DNA of 53,945 nucleotides from positions 1 through 53,945 of the forward strand of contig CABTWP010000007.1 of NCBI GenBank assembly GCA_902488525.1, written 5' to 3'. How positions within the stretch are numbered: the first letter of the stretch is position 1; each line of letters opens with the position of its first letter. The notes beneath the pieces are model-generated. The model did no database searches. It had not been told where the DNA came from and saw nothing but the letters and a program-made list of their open reading frames with translations. Below, piece by piece: positions 44,956-53,606 of this stretch. A program made the position numbers and the translations under genes. Source of the stretch: an uncultured Collinsella sp. Its GTDB lineage: Bacteria; Actinomycetota; Coriobacteriia; Coriobacteriales; Coriobacteriaceae.

Positions 44956-45013
44956 GCCTGAAGCCGGTGCGGATTTGCGAAGCAAATGCGCAGATGTCCC
45001 GTTGCTCGCTCCA
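44956..45013 (+). repeat. 58-bp repeat ending in tRNA-Gly 3' end, copy 2
   Basis: Second copy, with one change in the tRNA-like end (GTCCCGTTGCTCGCTCCA). The 73 bases between the copies contain no gene. Confidence 0.8.
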
Positions 45014-45115
45014 ATTCCAAAATGTTAGGTTAATGCCTGCTGCCCATACTTGCACCTGCGCACGGTACAATGGATGGGTTACGACCAACGTGCCAATAAC
45101 CAAAAAGGAGCCGCT

Positions 45116-46462
45116 ATGATCGATCGCTATACCCGCCCGGAGATGGGACACATTTTCTCCCTCGAGAACAAGTACGCCATTTGGCAGGAGATCGAGGTCT
45201 TGGCCTGCGAGGCCCAGGCGGAGCTCGGCAAGATCGGTATTTCCAAAGACGAGGCCCAGTGGATCCGCGACCATGCCAACTTTGAGAAGGCGAAGGTCGA
45301 TGAGATCGAGGAAGTCACGCGCCACGACGTCATTGCCTTCCTGACCAACATGAAGGAGTACATCGATGCCGATGTTCCCGAGGGCGACCCCAAGCCCAGC
45401 CGCTGGGTTCACTATGGCATGACCAGCTCCGATCTGGGCGACACGGCCCTGTGCTACCAGCTCACCCAGGCCTGCGACCTGATCATCGAGGACGTCAAAA
45501 AACTCGGCGAGATCTGCAAGCGTCGCGCCTTTGAGGAGCGCAACACGCTCTGCGCCGGCCGTACTCATGGCATCCATGCCGAGCCGATGACCTTCGGCAT
45601 GAAGTTTGGCTCTTGGGCCTGGGAGCTCAAGCGCGATCTGGATCGTCTTGAGGACGCCCGCAAGAATGTTGCCTTCGGTGCTATCTCGGGCGCTGTCGGC
45701 ACGTACAGCTCCATCGAGCCGTTCGTCGAGGAGTACGTCTGCGAGCACCTGGGCCTGGTCCACGATCCCCTGTCCACGCAGGTCATCAGCCGCGATCACC
45801 ATGCCTACCTTGCCGGCGTGCTTGCCACTACAGCGGCCACCTGTGAGCGCATCGCTACCGAGGTTCGCAATCTACAGAAGACCGATACGCTCGAGGCCGA
45901 GGAGCCGTTCCGTAAGGGCCAAAAGGGCAGCTCAGCCATGCCGCACAAGCGCAACCCCATCACCATGGAGAAAGTCTGCGGTCTGTCGCGCGTCGTGAAG
46001 TCCAACGCCCAGGTTGCCTTCGATAACGTCGCCCTGTGGCACGAGCGTGACATTTCGCACTCCTCTGCCGAGCGCGTCGCCCAGGCCGATAGCTTCATCG
46101 CCCTCGACCACATGTTCCAGTGCCTCATCCGCGTTATCGACGGCCTGCAGCTGTATCCCGCCCGCATGATGGCCAACCTCAATAAGACCCGCGGCCTCAT
46201 CTTCTCTTCCAAGGTACTGCTCGCCCTCGTCGACACGGGCATCACCCGCGAGGACGCGTACGCCATTGTGCAGGAGAACGCTATGGCAACCTGGCACGAG
46301 GTACAGGATTGTGTCTCCGGCCCCACCTTTAAGGAGCGTCTCGAGGCCGACCCGCGCTGCACCGTCAGTCAGGAGAAGCTCGACGAGATCTTTGATCCGT
46401 GGGACTTCCTCACCCGTATCGACACGGTCTTTGATCGTCTGGAGCAGCTGAGCTTCGAGTAG
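45116..46462 (+). CDS. purB: Adenylosuccinate lyase
   Basis: A 448-residue protein with the lyase signature SSAMPHKRNPITMEK (about residues 277-291) and the TSSDLGDTAL and AGRTHGIHAEP motifs. It acts twice in purine synthesis (SAICAR to AICAR; adenylosuccinate to AMP). ATG 45116 has AAAAAGGAG upstream; a frame opening 66 bases earlier lacks similarity. It is not contiguous with purC (4.2 kb away). Confidence 0.97.
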   Translation: MIDRYTRPEMGHIFSLENKYAIWQEIEVLACEAQAELGKIGISKDEAQWIRDHANFEKAKVDEIEEVTRHDVIAFLTNMKEYIDADVPEGDPKPSRWVHYGMTSSDLGDTALCYQLTQACDLIIEDVKKLGEICKRRAFEERNTLCAGRTHGIHAEPMTFGMKFGSWAWELKRDLDRLEDARKNVAFGAISGAVGTYSSIEPFVEEYVCEHLGLVHDPLSTQVISRDHHAYLAGVLATTAATCERIATEVRNLQKTDTLEAEEPFRKGQKGSSAMPHKRNPITMEKVCGLSRVVKSNAQVAFDNVALWHERDISHSSAERVAQADSFIALDHMFQCLIRVIDGLQLYPARMMANLNKTRGLIFSSKVLLALVDTGITREDAYAIVQENAMATWHEVQDCVSGPTFKERLEADPRCTVSQEKLDEIFDPWDFLTRIDTVFDRLEQLSFE

Positions 46463-46488
46463 GTTCGGGCATAACGTTAGCTTTTTAG

Positions 46489-46526
46489 GGCGCTTTGCTG
46501 GTAATGTGTGTTGCCGGCAAAGCGCC
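46489..46526 (+). terminator. Weak terminator after purB
   Basis: GGCGCTTTGC and GCAAAGCGCC form a 10-bp stem with a long loop; no clear T-run follows. Confidence 0.4.
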
Positions 46527-46590
46527 TCGTTGCATTTAGGGAAAGACGGGGATAATAGTCGTCTCGAATAACATTCTGAGAGGGGATCGC

Positions 46591-46854
46591 ATGATTTCGT
46601 TTGATTACAAGCCTCAGGGCGTGTGTGCTCGCAATATTCACCTTGACCTTTCCGATGACGGCAACAAGGTGGTGGGCGTTGAGTTTACCGGCGGCTGCGA
46701 CGGCAATCTCAAGGCTATCTCCAAGCTGGTCGAGGGCGCTCCCGCCGATCGCGTAATCGAGGTTCTCGCCGGTAATACCTGCGGTATGAAAAAGACCTCC
46801 TGCGCCGACCAGCTTACGCGCGCTATCGAGGCCGCTCGCGCCGAGATCGCCTAA
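46591..46854 (+). CDS. TSCPD-domain protein
   Basis: An 87-residue protein of the TSCPD family (TIGR03905-like): FTGGCDGNLKAISKLVEG and NTCGMKKTSCADQLTRAI. The same Cys-rich domain occurs at the end of some ribonucleotide reductases; the free form has unknown function. ATG 46591 has GAGAGGGG upstream. Its stop overlaps the next start (TAATG). Confidence 0.85.
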   Translation: MISFDYKPQGVCARNIHLDLSDDGNKVVGVEFTGGCDGNLKAISKLVEGAPADRVIEVLAGNTCGMKKTSCADQLTRAIEAARAEIA

Positions 46855-48065
46855 TGGGTATCGCCGATCACATCAAGAACGGAATATCGCGTCGCGGCTT
46901 TGTACTCGGTGGGGCTGCCGCGGGCGCTGCCACGGTGCTTGCCGGATGCTCGAAAAAAACGGGTACCAGCGATGATGCCGCCGGCGAGCCGCAGGTTATC
47001 AAGGACGATTCCAAAATCATCTCGATTACGGATGAGTATGAGGCTGTCGACATCGATCTTGAGCCGGCGTCATCGTGGACGCTGCCTCTGGGTACGCTGC
47101 TGTACTACTGCGACGGCGATTACGCCGCGGCGATGATGGCGCCCGCATCGGCACTGCACGCCAACACACTCGGCGTGCTCAACCTGGGCGATGGCTCGCT
47201 TACCACATTAATCGAGGATCCTATCGAGGGCACGGGATATGCATTCTACGATGTCCGTGCCGGCGACGGCGTATTCGCGTGGGTTGAGATGAACTTTGCC
47301 AATTCATCGTGGAAGCTCTACGGTCAAAATCTGTCGGGCGCTTCGCTCTCTGGCGACGTGGTTGAGCTCGATCGAGGTGGCAAGGACTATGATCCGCCCC
47401 TGTTCACGGCGTTCGGGTCATCAGTCATCTGGTATAAAATGCCTTCGGCAGGCGGCAATAAAACGAGTAGTGATTCGTTTTGCTATCGTCGCTCGCTTGA
47501 TGAATCCAAGGCCGAGATAATTTGGAAATCGACGGGCCGCTTTGCATCGGCCCCGCGCGCGAGCGACGGCATTTTGACCATCTCGCCGCGTGTCCGCAAC
47601 GACGAGGGCGTCTACTACGGCATAACGGCAATCGATCTGACCGACGGCAACAACACCAAACGTGCCCAGCTAGTTCTTCCCTCGTCAGTCTCGCCTTTCG
47701 AGGCCGTATATATGGGCGATACCTTCGTGTTTTCTATCGAGGCGACCTATAGTGGCGTGGGCAGCCTGGGCAACATGGGCACGTATATCGGTAATGAGGG
47801 AGGGCCGTATCTCTTCCTGTCCCGCGAGCCGCTTGCATGTGCGGCTGGCAAGAAGAATAAATACCTTGTTAAGGTACAGGCGTCGCATTTCCTGATCGAC
47901 ACCTCTGCCAAGACCTATGGCTCGCTGCTGTCGCCCGACCGCGCTTTGGAGTATGGCGATTATCCAGCTACGGCGGGAAAGTCGGACTCATTCCTTACGT
48001 ACGCCACGGTGCGCAACAGCCAGGGTATACCAGAGACGGTCACTGCACGCCTATTCTCTCTTTAA
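46854..48065 (+). CDS. Tat-exported lipoprotein, probable beta-propeller
   Basis: A 403-residue protein. The N terminus carries a twin-arginine motif SRRGFVL followed by a hydrophobic stretch and lipobox LAGC (Cys near 32). The mature part is beta-rich with repeated blocks (SFCYRRSLDESKAEIIWKS, GVYYGITAIDLTDGNNTKR), suggesting a propeller-like fold. No known family is recognised. It is coupled to the TSCPD gene. Folding before export implies a cofactor or an early-folding domain. Confidence 0.7.
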   Translation: MGIADHIKNGISRRGFVLGGAAAGAATVLAGCSKKTGTSDDAAGEPQVIKDDSKIISITDEYEAVDIDLEPASSWTLPLGTLLYYCDGDYAAAMMAPASALHANTLGVLNLGDGSLTTLIEDPIEGTGYAFYDVRAGDGVFAWVEMNFANSSWKLYGQNLSGASLSGDVVELDRGGKDYDPPLFTAFGSSVIWYKMPSAGGNKTSSDSFCYRRSLDESKAEIIWKSTGRFASAPRASDGILTISPRVRNDEGVYYGITAIDLTDGNNTKRAQLVLPSSVSPFEAVYMGDTFVFSIEATYSGVGSLGNMGTYIGNEGGPYLFLSREPLACAAGKKNKYLVKVQASHFLIDTSAKTYGSLLSPDRALEYGDYPATAGKSDSFLTYATVRNSQGIPETVTARLFSL

Positions 48066-48218
48066 GCTTAGAGGGGTTAAAAAGGCGCCAACAGGGGAAT
48101 AAACGCGTTGTAATTGTGAGTACCGCCCGCCGAGCTGCCGCGTCATAGCGGCATCCGGCGGGCTCAGGTGCGTTAAAATGGGCTTGTTCTTAGCTAATTG
48201 AGACAGGGGGGCCGTGTT

Positions 48219-48941
48219 ATGGCTTCAGATGCAAAAAAGATTCTGCTGGTCGAGGATGAGAAGGCAATCCGTGACGCCGTCGCTGCCTATCTCGAGCGCG
48301 AAGGCTACTGGGTTGTGGGCGTCGGCGACGGTCAGTCCGCGATCGAGGAGTTCGAGAAGCATCAGTTCGACCTGGTCGTGCTCGACCTTATGCTCCCCAA
48401 GATTCCCGGCGAGCGCGTTTGCCGCACCATTCGCGATACCTCGGATGTCCCCATCATCATGCTGACGGCTAAGGGCGAGATCGAGGACCGTATTATCGGT
48501 CTTGAGCTCGGCGCCGATGACTATCTGATTAAGCCGTTCTCGCCGCGCGAGCTCGTCGCCCGCGTTCGTGCTCTGTTCCGCCGTGCCCATCAGGCCGACG
48601 AGCCCGCCGTCGAGGTACTCGACTTCGGCGATCTGGTCATCGATATCTCGGGCCACAAGATCTTGGTCGAGGGCAAGGAAGTCGATCTGACGGCTTCCGA
48701 GTTCAAGCTGCTCACCACGCTTGCCCGCCATCCCGGCCGTGTGTATAACCGCATGGAGCTGGTCGAGAAAGTGCTCGGGTATGACTTTGAGGGCTATGAG
48801 CGCACCATCGATAGCCACGTGAAGAATCTTCGCGCCAAGCTGGGCGATGATCCCAAGAAGCCCAAGTGGCTCTACACCGTCCATGGTGTCGGCTATCGCT
48901 TCGAGGCTCCGGCCAAGACCGATAAGTCGGACGAGAAATAG
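48219..48941 (+). CDS. OmpR-family response regulator (MtrA-like)
   Basis: A 240-residue protein. The receiver domain has phosphoacceptor D56 (VVLDLMLP) and acidic residues D/E near 12-13, with K105-like Lys in LIKPFSPRE. The C-terminal winged helix contains LTASEFKLLTTLARHPGRVYNR and RTIDSHVKNLRAKLG. ATG 48219 follows a GGGGGG run. The kinase gene follows after 11 bases. The target genes are unknown. Confidence 0.93.
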   Translation: MASDAKKILLVEDEKAIRDAVAAYLEREGYWVVGVGDGQSAIEEFEKHQFDLVVLDLMLPKIPGERVCRTIRDTSDVPIIMLTAKGEIEDRIIGLELGADDYLIKPFSPRELVARVRALFRRAHQADEPAVEVLDFGDLVIDISGHKILVEGKEVDLTASEFKLLTTLARHPGRVYNRMELVEKVLGYDFEGYERTIDSHVKNLRAKLGDDPKKPKWLYTVHGVGYRFEAPAKTDKSDEK

Positions 48942-48952
48942 GGAAATCACAT

Positions 48953-50518
48953 ATGACACCTGCGCGCTTTGAAATCGGACAAAAGCACAAGCAGGAGAGC
49001 GAGGCGGGTTCCAAGGCTAGTTGGAACACGCCTCGTTCCGATTCACGGCCAACGATGAGCTATCCCTCGCGCATGGCACTTGCTTTTGCTCTGACATCGC
49101 TCATGACGGTATTGGTGCTGGTGGGCGTTGTCTCTGTTGTGTGGGGCACGGTCTTTTCGGATTACACACGCTCCAATATCGTCGAAATCGCAAATTCCGC
49201 TGCCGAGAAGTTGGCAACCTCATATGAGGAAAACGGCTCTTGGACCGCGGGAGAACTGCGCACGGTCGCAACGTCGAGTTTGGTTTCCGACGATCTGGGC
49301 ATGCAGGTCGTCAATAAAAAGGGTGTGATCGTTTATGACGATTCCTGGCCCTCGGCAAGCGCCACCGCCGATGTACGCGAAAACCAGGCTACGACCGACG
49401 ACACGAGCGGCAAGAGGGCATCGCATAGCCCGGTCTCGTCTGCTCCAACCGACTCCGATAGCGTTGCTAACGTCGAGATTGTAACGTCTTCCGGCGAGCA
49501 TGTCGGACAGGTAAAGCTGTGGGCCATCGGCTCCGACGCTCTGCTCACCAAGGCGGACTCTGCGTTTAGGGAGAAGACCTTTAACGCCATGGCCCTCGCC
49601 GCGGTTGTTGCAATCTGCATTTCGGTCGTTATCGGATCGCTCGTGTCGCGCATGCTCACCAAACCGATTCATCGCATCACCAGTACCGCAAAGCAAATCC
49701 GTGACGGCGACCTGTCGGCTCGCACGGGGCTGCGCGGTGATGACGAGATCGATCAGCTGGGTGAGACCTTCGATGAGATGGCCACCTCGCTCGAGAAGGA
49801 TATGAAACACGAGAAGCGCCTGACCTCAGACGTTGCACACGAGCTTCGCACGCCGCTTATGGCCATGCTCGCAACGGTCGAGGCCATGCAGGATGGCGTG
49901 TATCCCACCGACGATGAGCATTTGGAGACCGTTGCTTCCGAGACGCGTCGCCTGGCTCGTCTGGTGCAGCAGATGCTCGACCTATCGCGTATGGAAAACA
50001 GCACGGCTCCGCTCAATCTAGAACCGGTGGACATGGTTCCGTTCGTGCGATCGATTGTGAACGGCCAGGAGCGTCTGTTTGCCGACCGTGACCTTCGCCT
50101 TCGCTTTGCAGATGAAACCCAAGGGCACGACGATGTCGTCGAGGCCGATCCCGACATGATCACGCAATGTGTTATCAACCTCATGAGCAACGCCATGCGC
50201 TACACCCCCGAGGGCGGTTGGGTCGTGGTGTCGGTGCTCAGTGACCGCAGGCACGTCAGCATTGCCGTTTCTGATACCGGCATCGGTATTGCCAAGGACG
50301 ATCTGTCGCGCATTTTCGGGCGGTTTTGGCGCGCCGATGCCAGCCGCGCCCGCGAAGCTGGCGGCCTGGGCGTCGGCCTCGCCGTGACCAAGCAGATCGT
50401 CGAGCGTCACCATGGCTACATATCCGTGGAGTCGGAGCTTGGAAAGGGTACGACTTTTACAATTCATCTGCCCCGCGAGCACACGGCGGACGCGGCATCT
50501 ACTACAATGGAGCACTAG
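48953..50518 (+). CDS. Sensor histidine kinase
   Basis: A 521-residue protein: transmembrane helices at about 42-67 and 208-230, an extracytoplasmic domain between them, HAMP (about 230-285), HisKA with H296 (SDVAHELRTPL), and HATPase motifs NLMSNAMRYTPEGG, DTGIGIAKDD, FGRFWRAD and GGLGVGLAV. It pairs with the response regulator directly upstream. Signal unknown; cell-envelope stress is common in related systems. Confidence 0.93.
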   Translation: MTPARFEIGQKHKQESEAGSKASWNTPRSDSRPTMSYPSRMALAFALTSLMTVLVLVGVVSVVWGTVFSDYTRSNIVEIANSAAEKLATSYEENGSWTAGELRTVATSSLVSDDLGMQVVNKKGVIVYDDSWPSASATADVRENQATTDDTSGKRASHSPVSSAPTDSDSVANVEIVTSSGEHVGQVKLWAIGSDALLTKADSAFREKTFNAMALAAVVAICISVVIGSLVSRMLTKPIHRITSTAKQIRDGDLSARTGLRGDDEIDQLGETFDEMATSLEKDMKHEKRLTSDVAHELRTPLMAMLATVEAMQDGVYPTDDEHLETVASETRRLARLVQQMLDLSRMENSTAPLNLEPVDMVPFVRSIVNGQERLFADRDLRLRFADETQGHDDVVEADPDMITQCVINLMSNAMRYTPEGGWVVVSVLSDRRHVSIAVSDTGIGIAKDDLSRIFGRFWRADASRAREAGGLGVGLAVTKQIVERHHGYISVESELGKGTTFTIHLPREHTADAASTTMEH

Positions 50519-50627
50519 CTTTTCGCTATTCGGTGAAGGAGGGGCCGCGTCCCTGCCGCTCCGAGTTTGCGAAAACATGCGGGAAAGAACCCGCATTTCT
50601 GTCGTATTTAGGTAAGGAGTGACTCAC

Positions 50628-51515
50628 GTGACAACGATGGAGCGTCGTCCGGATTCCCGTGGCAAGGTTCGTGATATTTACGATGCCGGTGAAAACCTGC
50701 TGATGGTCGCCACCGACCGCATTTCTGCGTTCGACTTCATTCTTCCCGACGAGATTCCGTTTAAGGGAGAGGTGCTCAATCGCATCTCGGCATTCTGGTT
50801 CGATAAGTTTGCCGACATCGTCCCCAACCATCTCGTTTCCATCGACCCGGCGGATTTCCCCGAGGAGTTTGCTGAGTATCGTGACTACCTCGCTGGCCGC
50901 GCCATGCTGGTTAAGAAGGCCCAGACGATTCCTATCGAGTGCATCGTCCGCGGCTATCTGACCGGTTCGGGCAAGAAGACCTACGACGAGAACGGCACCG
51001 TATGCGGCATCCAGCTGCCTGAGGGCCTGACCGAGGCTTCCATGCTTCCCGAGCCGTTGTTCACGCCGTCCACGAAGGCCGAGATCGGTGGCCACGACGA
51101 GAACATCTCGTTCGAGCGTTGCTGCGAGATCGTGGGCGAGGACATCGCCACGCAGATTCGTGACCTTTCCCTCAAGATCTACAAGGCCGCTGCCGAGTAC
51201 GCCGCGACCCGTGGCATCATCATTGCCGACACCAAGTTCGAGTTTGGTGTCATCGATGGCAAGGTCACGCTGATCGACGAGTGCCTCACGCCCGACTCCA
51301 GCCGTTTCTGGCCTGCTGCCAGCTACGAGGAGGGCAAGATCCAGCCTAGCTACGACAAGCAATTCGTCCGCAATTGGCTCAAGGCCAACTGGGATATGAC
51401 GGGGGAGACCCCGCACCTGCCCGCCGAGGTCATCGATGGCACGTCCGAGCGCTATCGCGAGGCCTTCCAGATCATCACGGGCTCCCAGTTCACAAGCATG
51501 AAGGAGAACGCATAA
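50628..51515 (+). CDS. purC: Phosphoribosylaminoimidazole-succinocarboxamide synthase
   Basis: A 295-residue protein: SRGKVRDIYD, ATDRISAFDFILPDEIPFKG, IECIVRGYLTGSG and DECLTPDSSRFWP, all SAICAR synthase motifs. It makes SAICAR, a substrate of PurB. The start is GTG 50628 (AAGGAG eight bases upstream); a GTG at 50619 would overlap the ribosome site. Confidence 0.97.
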   Translation: MTTMERRPDSRGKVRDIYDAGENLLMVATDRISAFDFILPDEIPFKGEVLNRISAFWFDKFADIVPNHLVSIDPADFPEEFAEYRDYLAGRAMLVKKAQTIPIECIVRGYLTGSGKKTYDENGTVCGIQLPEGLTEASMLPEPLFTPSTKAEIGGHDENISFERCCEIVGEDIATQIRDLSLKIYKAAAEYAATRGIIIADTKFEFGVIDGKVTLIDECLTPDSSRFWPAASYEEGKIQPSYDKQFVRNWLKANWDMTGETPHLPAEVIDGTSERYREAFQIITGSQFTSMKENA

Positions 51516-52091
51516 GTGAGTACCCGTAGCGCCACGAACAAGCGCACGCAATCCCACGAAGTTACCGGGGTTGCGCGCAAGTCTGCCGCATCTGCTAAGC
51601 CCGCCCGCCAAGCAGCGAGCTCCGTTCGCGTCGTGCCGGCTTCGTCTAAGGCACGCCGCAAAGAGCTCGAGAAGGGCGAGAACCTCGAGGGCCTCTCTAA
51701 AGAGGAGAAGCGCGCCCGCAAGGCTAAGCAGCGCGCCAAGGAGGACCGCATCTATACGGTGTCGAATATCCTCCTCAAGCAGGACGAGGACTACACCAAG
51801 CGCCGTCGCATCTGGTGGATTGTGCTCGCCATTGGCATGGTGCTCGTCGTGGCAATTTGGGCCTCGCTGTACTTCGCTCCCGCTGGCATGGTGTCCAGCC
51901 CTGTCCAGATGGTCGGCATTGTTTTGTCCTACGTCATCATTTTGGGCGACTTTATCTATGACTTCGCTCGTATTCGTCCCTTGCGCAACATGTACCGCGC
52001 GCAGGCCGAGGGCATGTCCGAGAACAAGCTCAACGCTCTTATTGAGCGCGCGGCTGCCGAGGAGGACAAGAAGGACTCCAAGAAGAAGTAG
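51516..52091 (+). CDS. Basic membrane protein with two helices
   Basis: A 191-residue protein: a basic, disordered N terminus (about 1-85, many Lys/Arg/Ala), helices at about 102-122 and 128-150, and a charged C-terminal helix. The family is not recognised. Its GTG directly follows the purC TAA, so the two are translationally coupled. It is followed by a terminator. Confidence 0.7.
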   Translation: MSTRSATNKRTQSHEVTGVARKSAASAKPARQAASSVRVVPASSKARRKELEKGENLEGLSKEEKRARKAKQRAKEDRIYTVSNILLKQDEDYTKRRRIWWIVLAIGMVLVVAIWASLYFAPAGMVSSPVQMVGIVLSYVIILGDFIYDFARIRPLRNMYRAQAEGMSENKLNALIERAAAEEDKKDSKKK

Positions 52092-52121
52092 CGTTTGCAT
52101 ACATACTTATCGCTAAGATAT

Positions 52122-52152
52122 AAGGCGCGTCGTTTTTGCGGCGCGCCTTTTT
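52122..52152 (+). terminator. Terminator after the purC unit
   Basis: AAGGCGCG ... CGCGCCTT followed by TTT, 31 bases after the stop. Confidence 0.75.
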
Positions 52153-52180
52153 ACTGTTCTATAGATAGATGGAGTGGCAC

Positions 52181-53461
52181 ATGATTCGAGCTGCCCTGAC
52201 GGTCGAAGAGGCTCTGGAGGGCATGAAGGCCCTGGAGCCCAAGATTAAAAACTACGCGCGCCTGGTCGTCCGCAAGGGCGTAAACGTCAAGCCCGGCCAG
52301 GAGGTCGTCGTTCAGTCTCCGGTCGAGTGCGCGCCGTTTGCGCGCGTGGTGGTCGCGGAGGCCTATGCTGCCGGCGCCGGCCACGTGACGGTCATTTGGG
52401 CCGATGATGCCGTGACGAGGCTCACGTACGAGCATGTCGAGAAAAGCTATTTTGAGCAGACGCCCGAGTGGAAGCGCATGCAGCTGGATTCCTTGGCCCA
52501 GGATGGTGCCTGCTTTGTCTTTATCGAGGGTGCGGATCCTGCGGCCCTCAAGGGCATCGATCCAGCCAAGCCGGCCGCGGCATCAAAGGCGAGGAATACG
52601 CAGTGCAAAGTTTTCCGCCGTGGACTGGATTACAACATCAATCCGTGGTGCATCGCCGGCGCTCCGGTCGTGGCTTGGGCGCACGAGGTGTTCCCGGGAG
52701 ACGCCGATGAGGTTGCAATCTATAAGCTGTGGAATGCGATTCTGCACACCGCGCGCGCCGATGGCCAGGACCCAGAGAGCGACTGGGAACTCCATGACGC
52801 CGCATTCGAAAAGAACCTGCGTTTCCTGAACGACAATCGTTTCGACTACCTGCATTACAACGCGGCAAATGGAACCGATCTGACGATTGGCATGACGAAG
52901 GGTCACGAGTGGGCCGGCGGCAAGGGCAAGACGCCCGATGGGCACCCCTTCTTCCCCAACATTCCCACCGAGGAAGTCTTCACTTCGCCCGATCGCATGC
53001 GCGCCGACGGTATCGTGTACTCGGCCATGCCGCTCATCCATCACGGCAATAAGGTCGAAGATTTTTGGATTAAGTTCGAGGGCGGCCGCGTGGTGGACTA
53101 CGACGCCCGCGTGGGCAAGGCAACGCTCGCAAGTATCATCGATACTGACGAGGGCGCTGCTCACCTGGGAGAGGTCGCGCTCATTTCCAAGAACACGCCG
53201 ATCCGCGAAAGTGGTGTTCTGTTCTACGATACGCTCTATGACGAGAACGCTAGCTGCCATCTCGCGCTAGGTGTCGGTTTCCCCGAATGCATCGAGGGTG
53301 GGTATGACATGTCCAAGGAGGAGCTCCTGGAGCATGGCGTTAACGTCTCGAGCACGCACGTCGATTTTATGATCGGCACGGACGACATCGATATTACGGG
53401 CATTACGCCTGATGGACGTGAAGTTGTGATTTTCCAGAACGGCCAATGGAGTTGGGAATAG
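52181..53461 (+). CDS. M29-family aminopeptidase
   Basis: A 426-residue protein of the thermophilic-aminopeptidase (AmpS/PepS, M29) family. Conserved metal-site motifs are NIPTEEVFTSPD, GEVALI, YDTLYDENASCHLALG and STHVDFMIG. M29 enzymes are dimeric cobalt/zinc exopeptidases in the cytoplasm. The start is set at ATG 52181, because GGAGTGG lies directly upstream; ATG 52169 would add four residues and overlap this site. Confidence 0.92.
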   Translation: MIRAALTVEEALEGMKALEPKIKNYARLVVRKGVNVKPGQEVVVQSPVECAPFARVVVAEAYAAGAGHVTVIWADDAVTRLTYEHVEKSYFEQTPEWKRMQLDSLAQDGACFVFIEGADPAALKGIDPAKPAAASKARNTQCKVFRRGLDYNINPWCIAGAPVVAWAHEVFPGDADEVAIYKLWNAILHTARADGQDPESDWELHDAAFEKNLRFLNDNRFDYLHYNAANGTDLTIGMTKGHEWAGGKGKTPDGHPFFPNIPTEEVFTSPDRMRADGIVYSAMPLIHHGNKVEDFWIKFEGGRVVDYDARVGKATLASIIDTDEGAAHLGEVALISKNTPIRESGVLFYDTLYDENASCHLALGVGFPECIEGGYDMSKEELLEHGVNVSSTHVDFMIGTDDIDITGITPDGREVVIFQNGQWSWE

Positions 53462-53480
53462 TCCCAGACCGTGGTACAAT
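53452..53480 (+). promoter_or_regulatory. Promoter of tRNA-Lys
   Basis: TTGGGA (53452-53457) inside the aminopeptidase end, a 17-bp spacer and TACAAT (53475-53480), nine bases before the tRNA. Confidence 0.65.
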
Positions 53481-53489
53481 GCCACCCGC

Positions 53490-53562
53490 GGGCCGTTAGC
53501 TCAGCTGGCAGAGCAGGGGACTTTTAATCCCAAGGTCCAGGGTTCGAACCCCTGACGGCCCA
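53490..53562 (+). tRNA. tRNA-Lys (anticodon TTT)
   Basis: 73 nt. GGGCCGT pairs with ACGGCCC, discriminator A. The anticodon loop CTTTTAA gives TTT. The following bases are CCC, so CCA is not encoded. Confidence 0.95.
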
Positions 53563-53576
53563 CCCAAAGATTGTTG

Positions 53577-53606
53577 AGACGGTCAACTTCGGTTGGCCGT
53601 CTTTTT
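53577..53606 (+). terminator. Terminator after tRNA-Lys
   Basis: AGACGGTCAAC-TTCG-GTTGGCCGTCT with a UUCG-type tetraloop and a T-run. Confidence 0.85.

Noticed and set aside
45014..45115. Purine riboswitch before purB
   Set aside because: I see no purine or PreQ1-type aptamer core; the gap is short and holds only a TACAAT box and a ribosome site.
44552..45802. Minus-strand open frame of 416 codons
   Set aside because: It runs through tRNA-Gly and opposite purB, so it is not a real gene.
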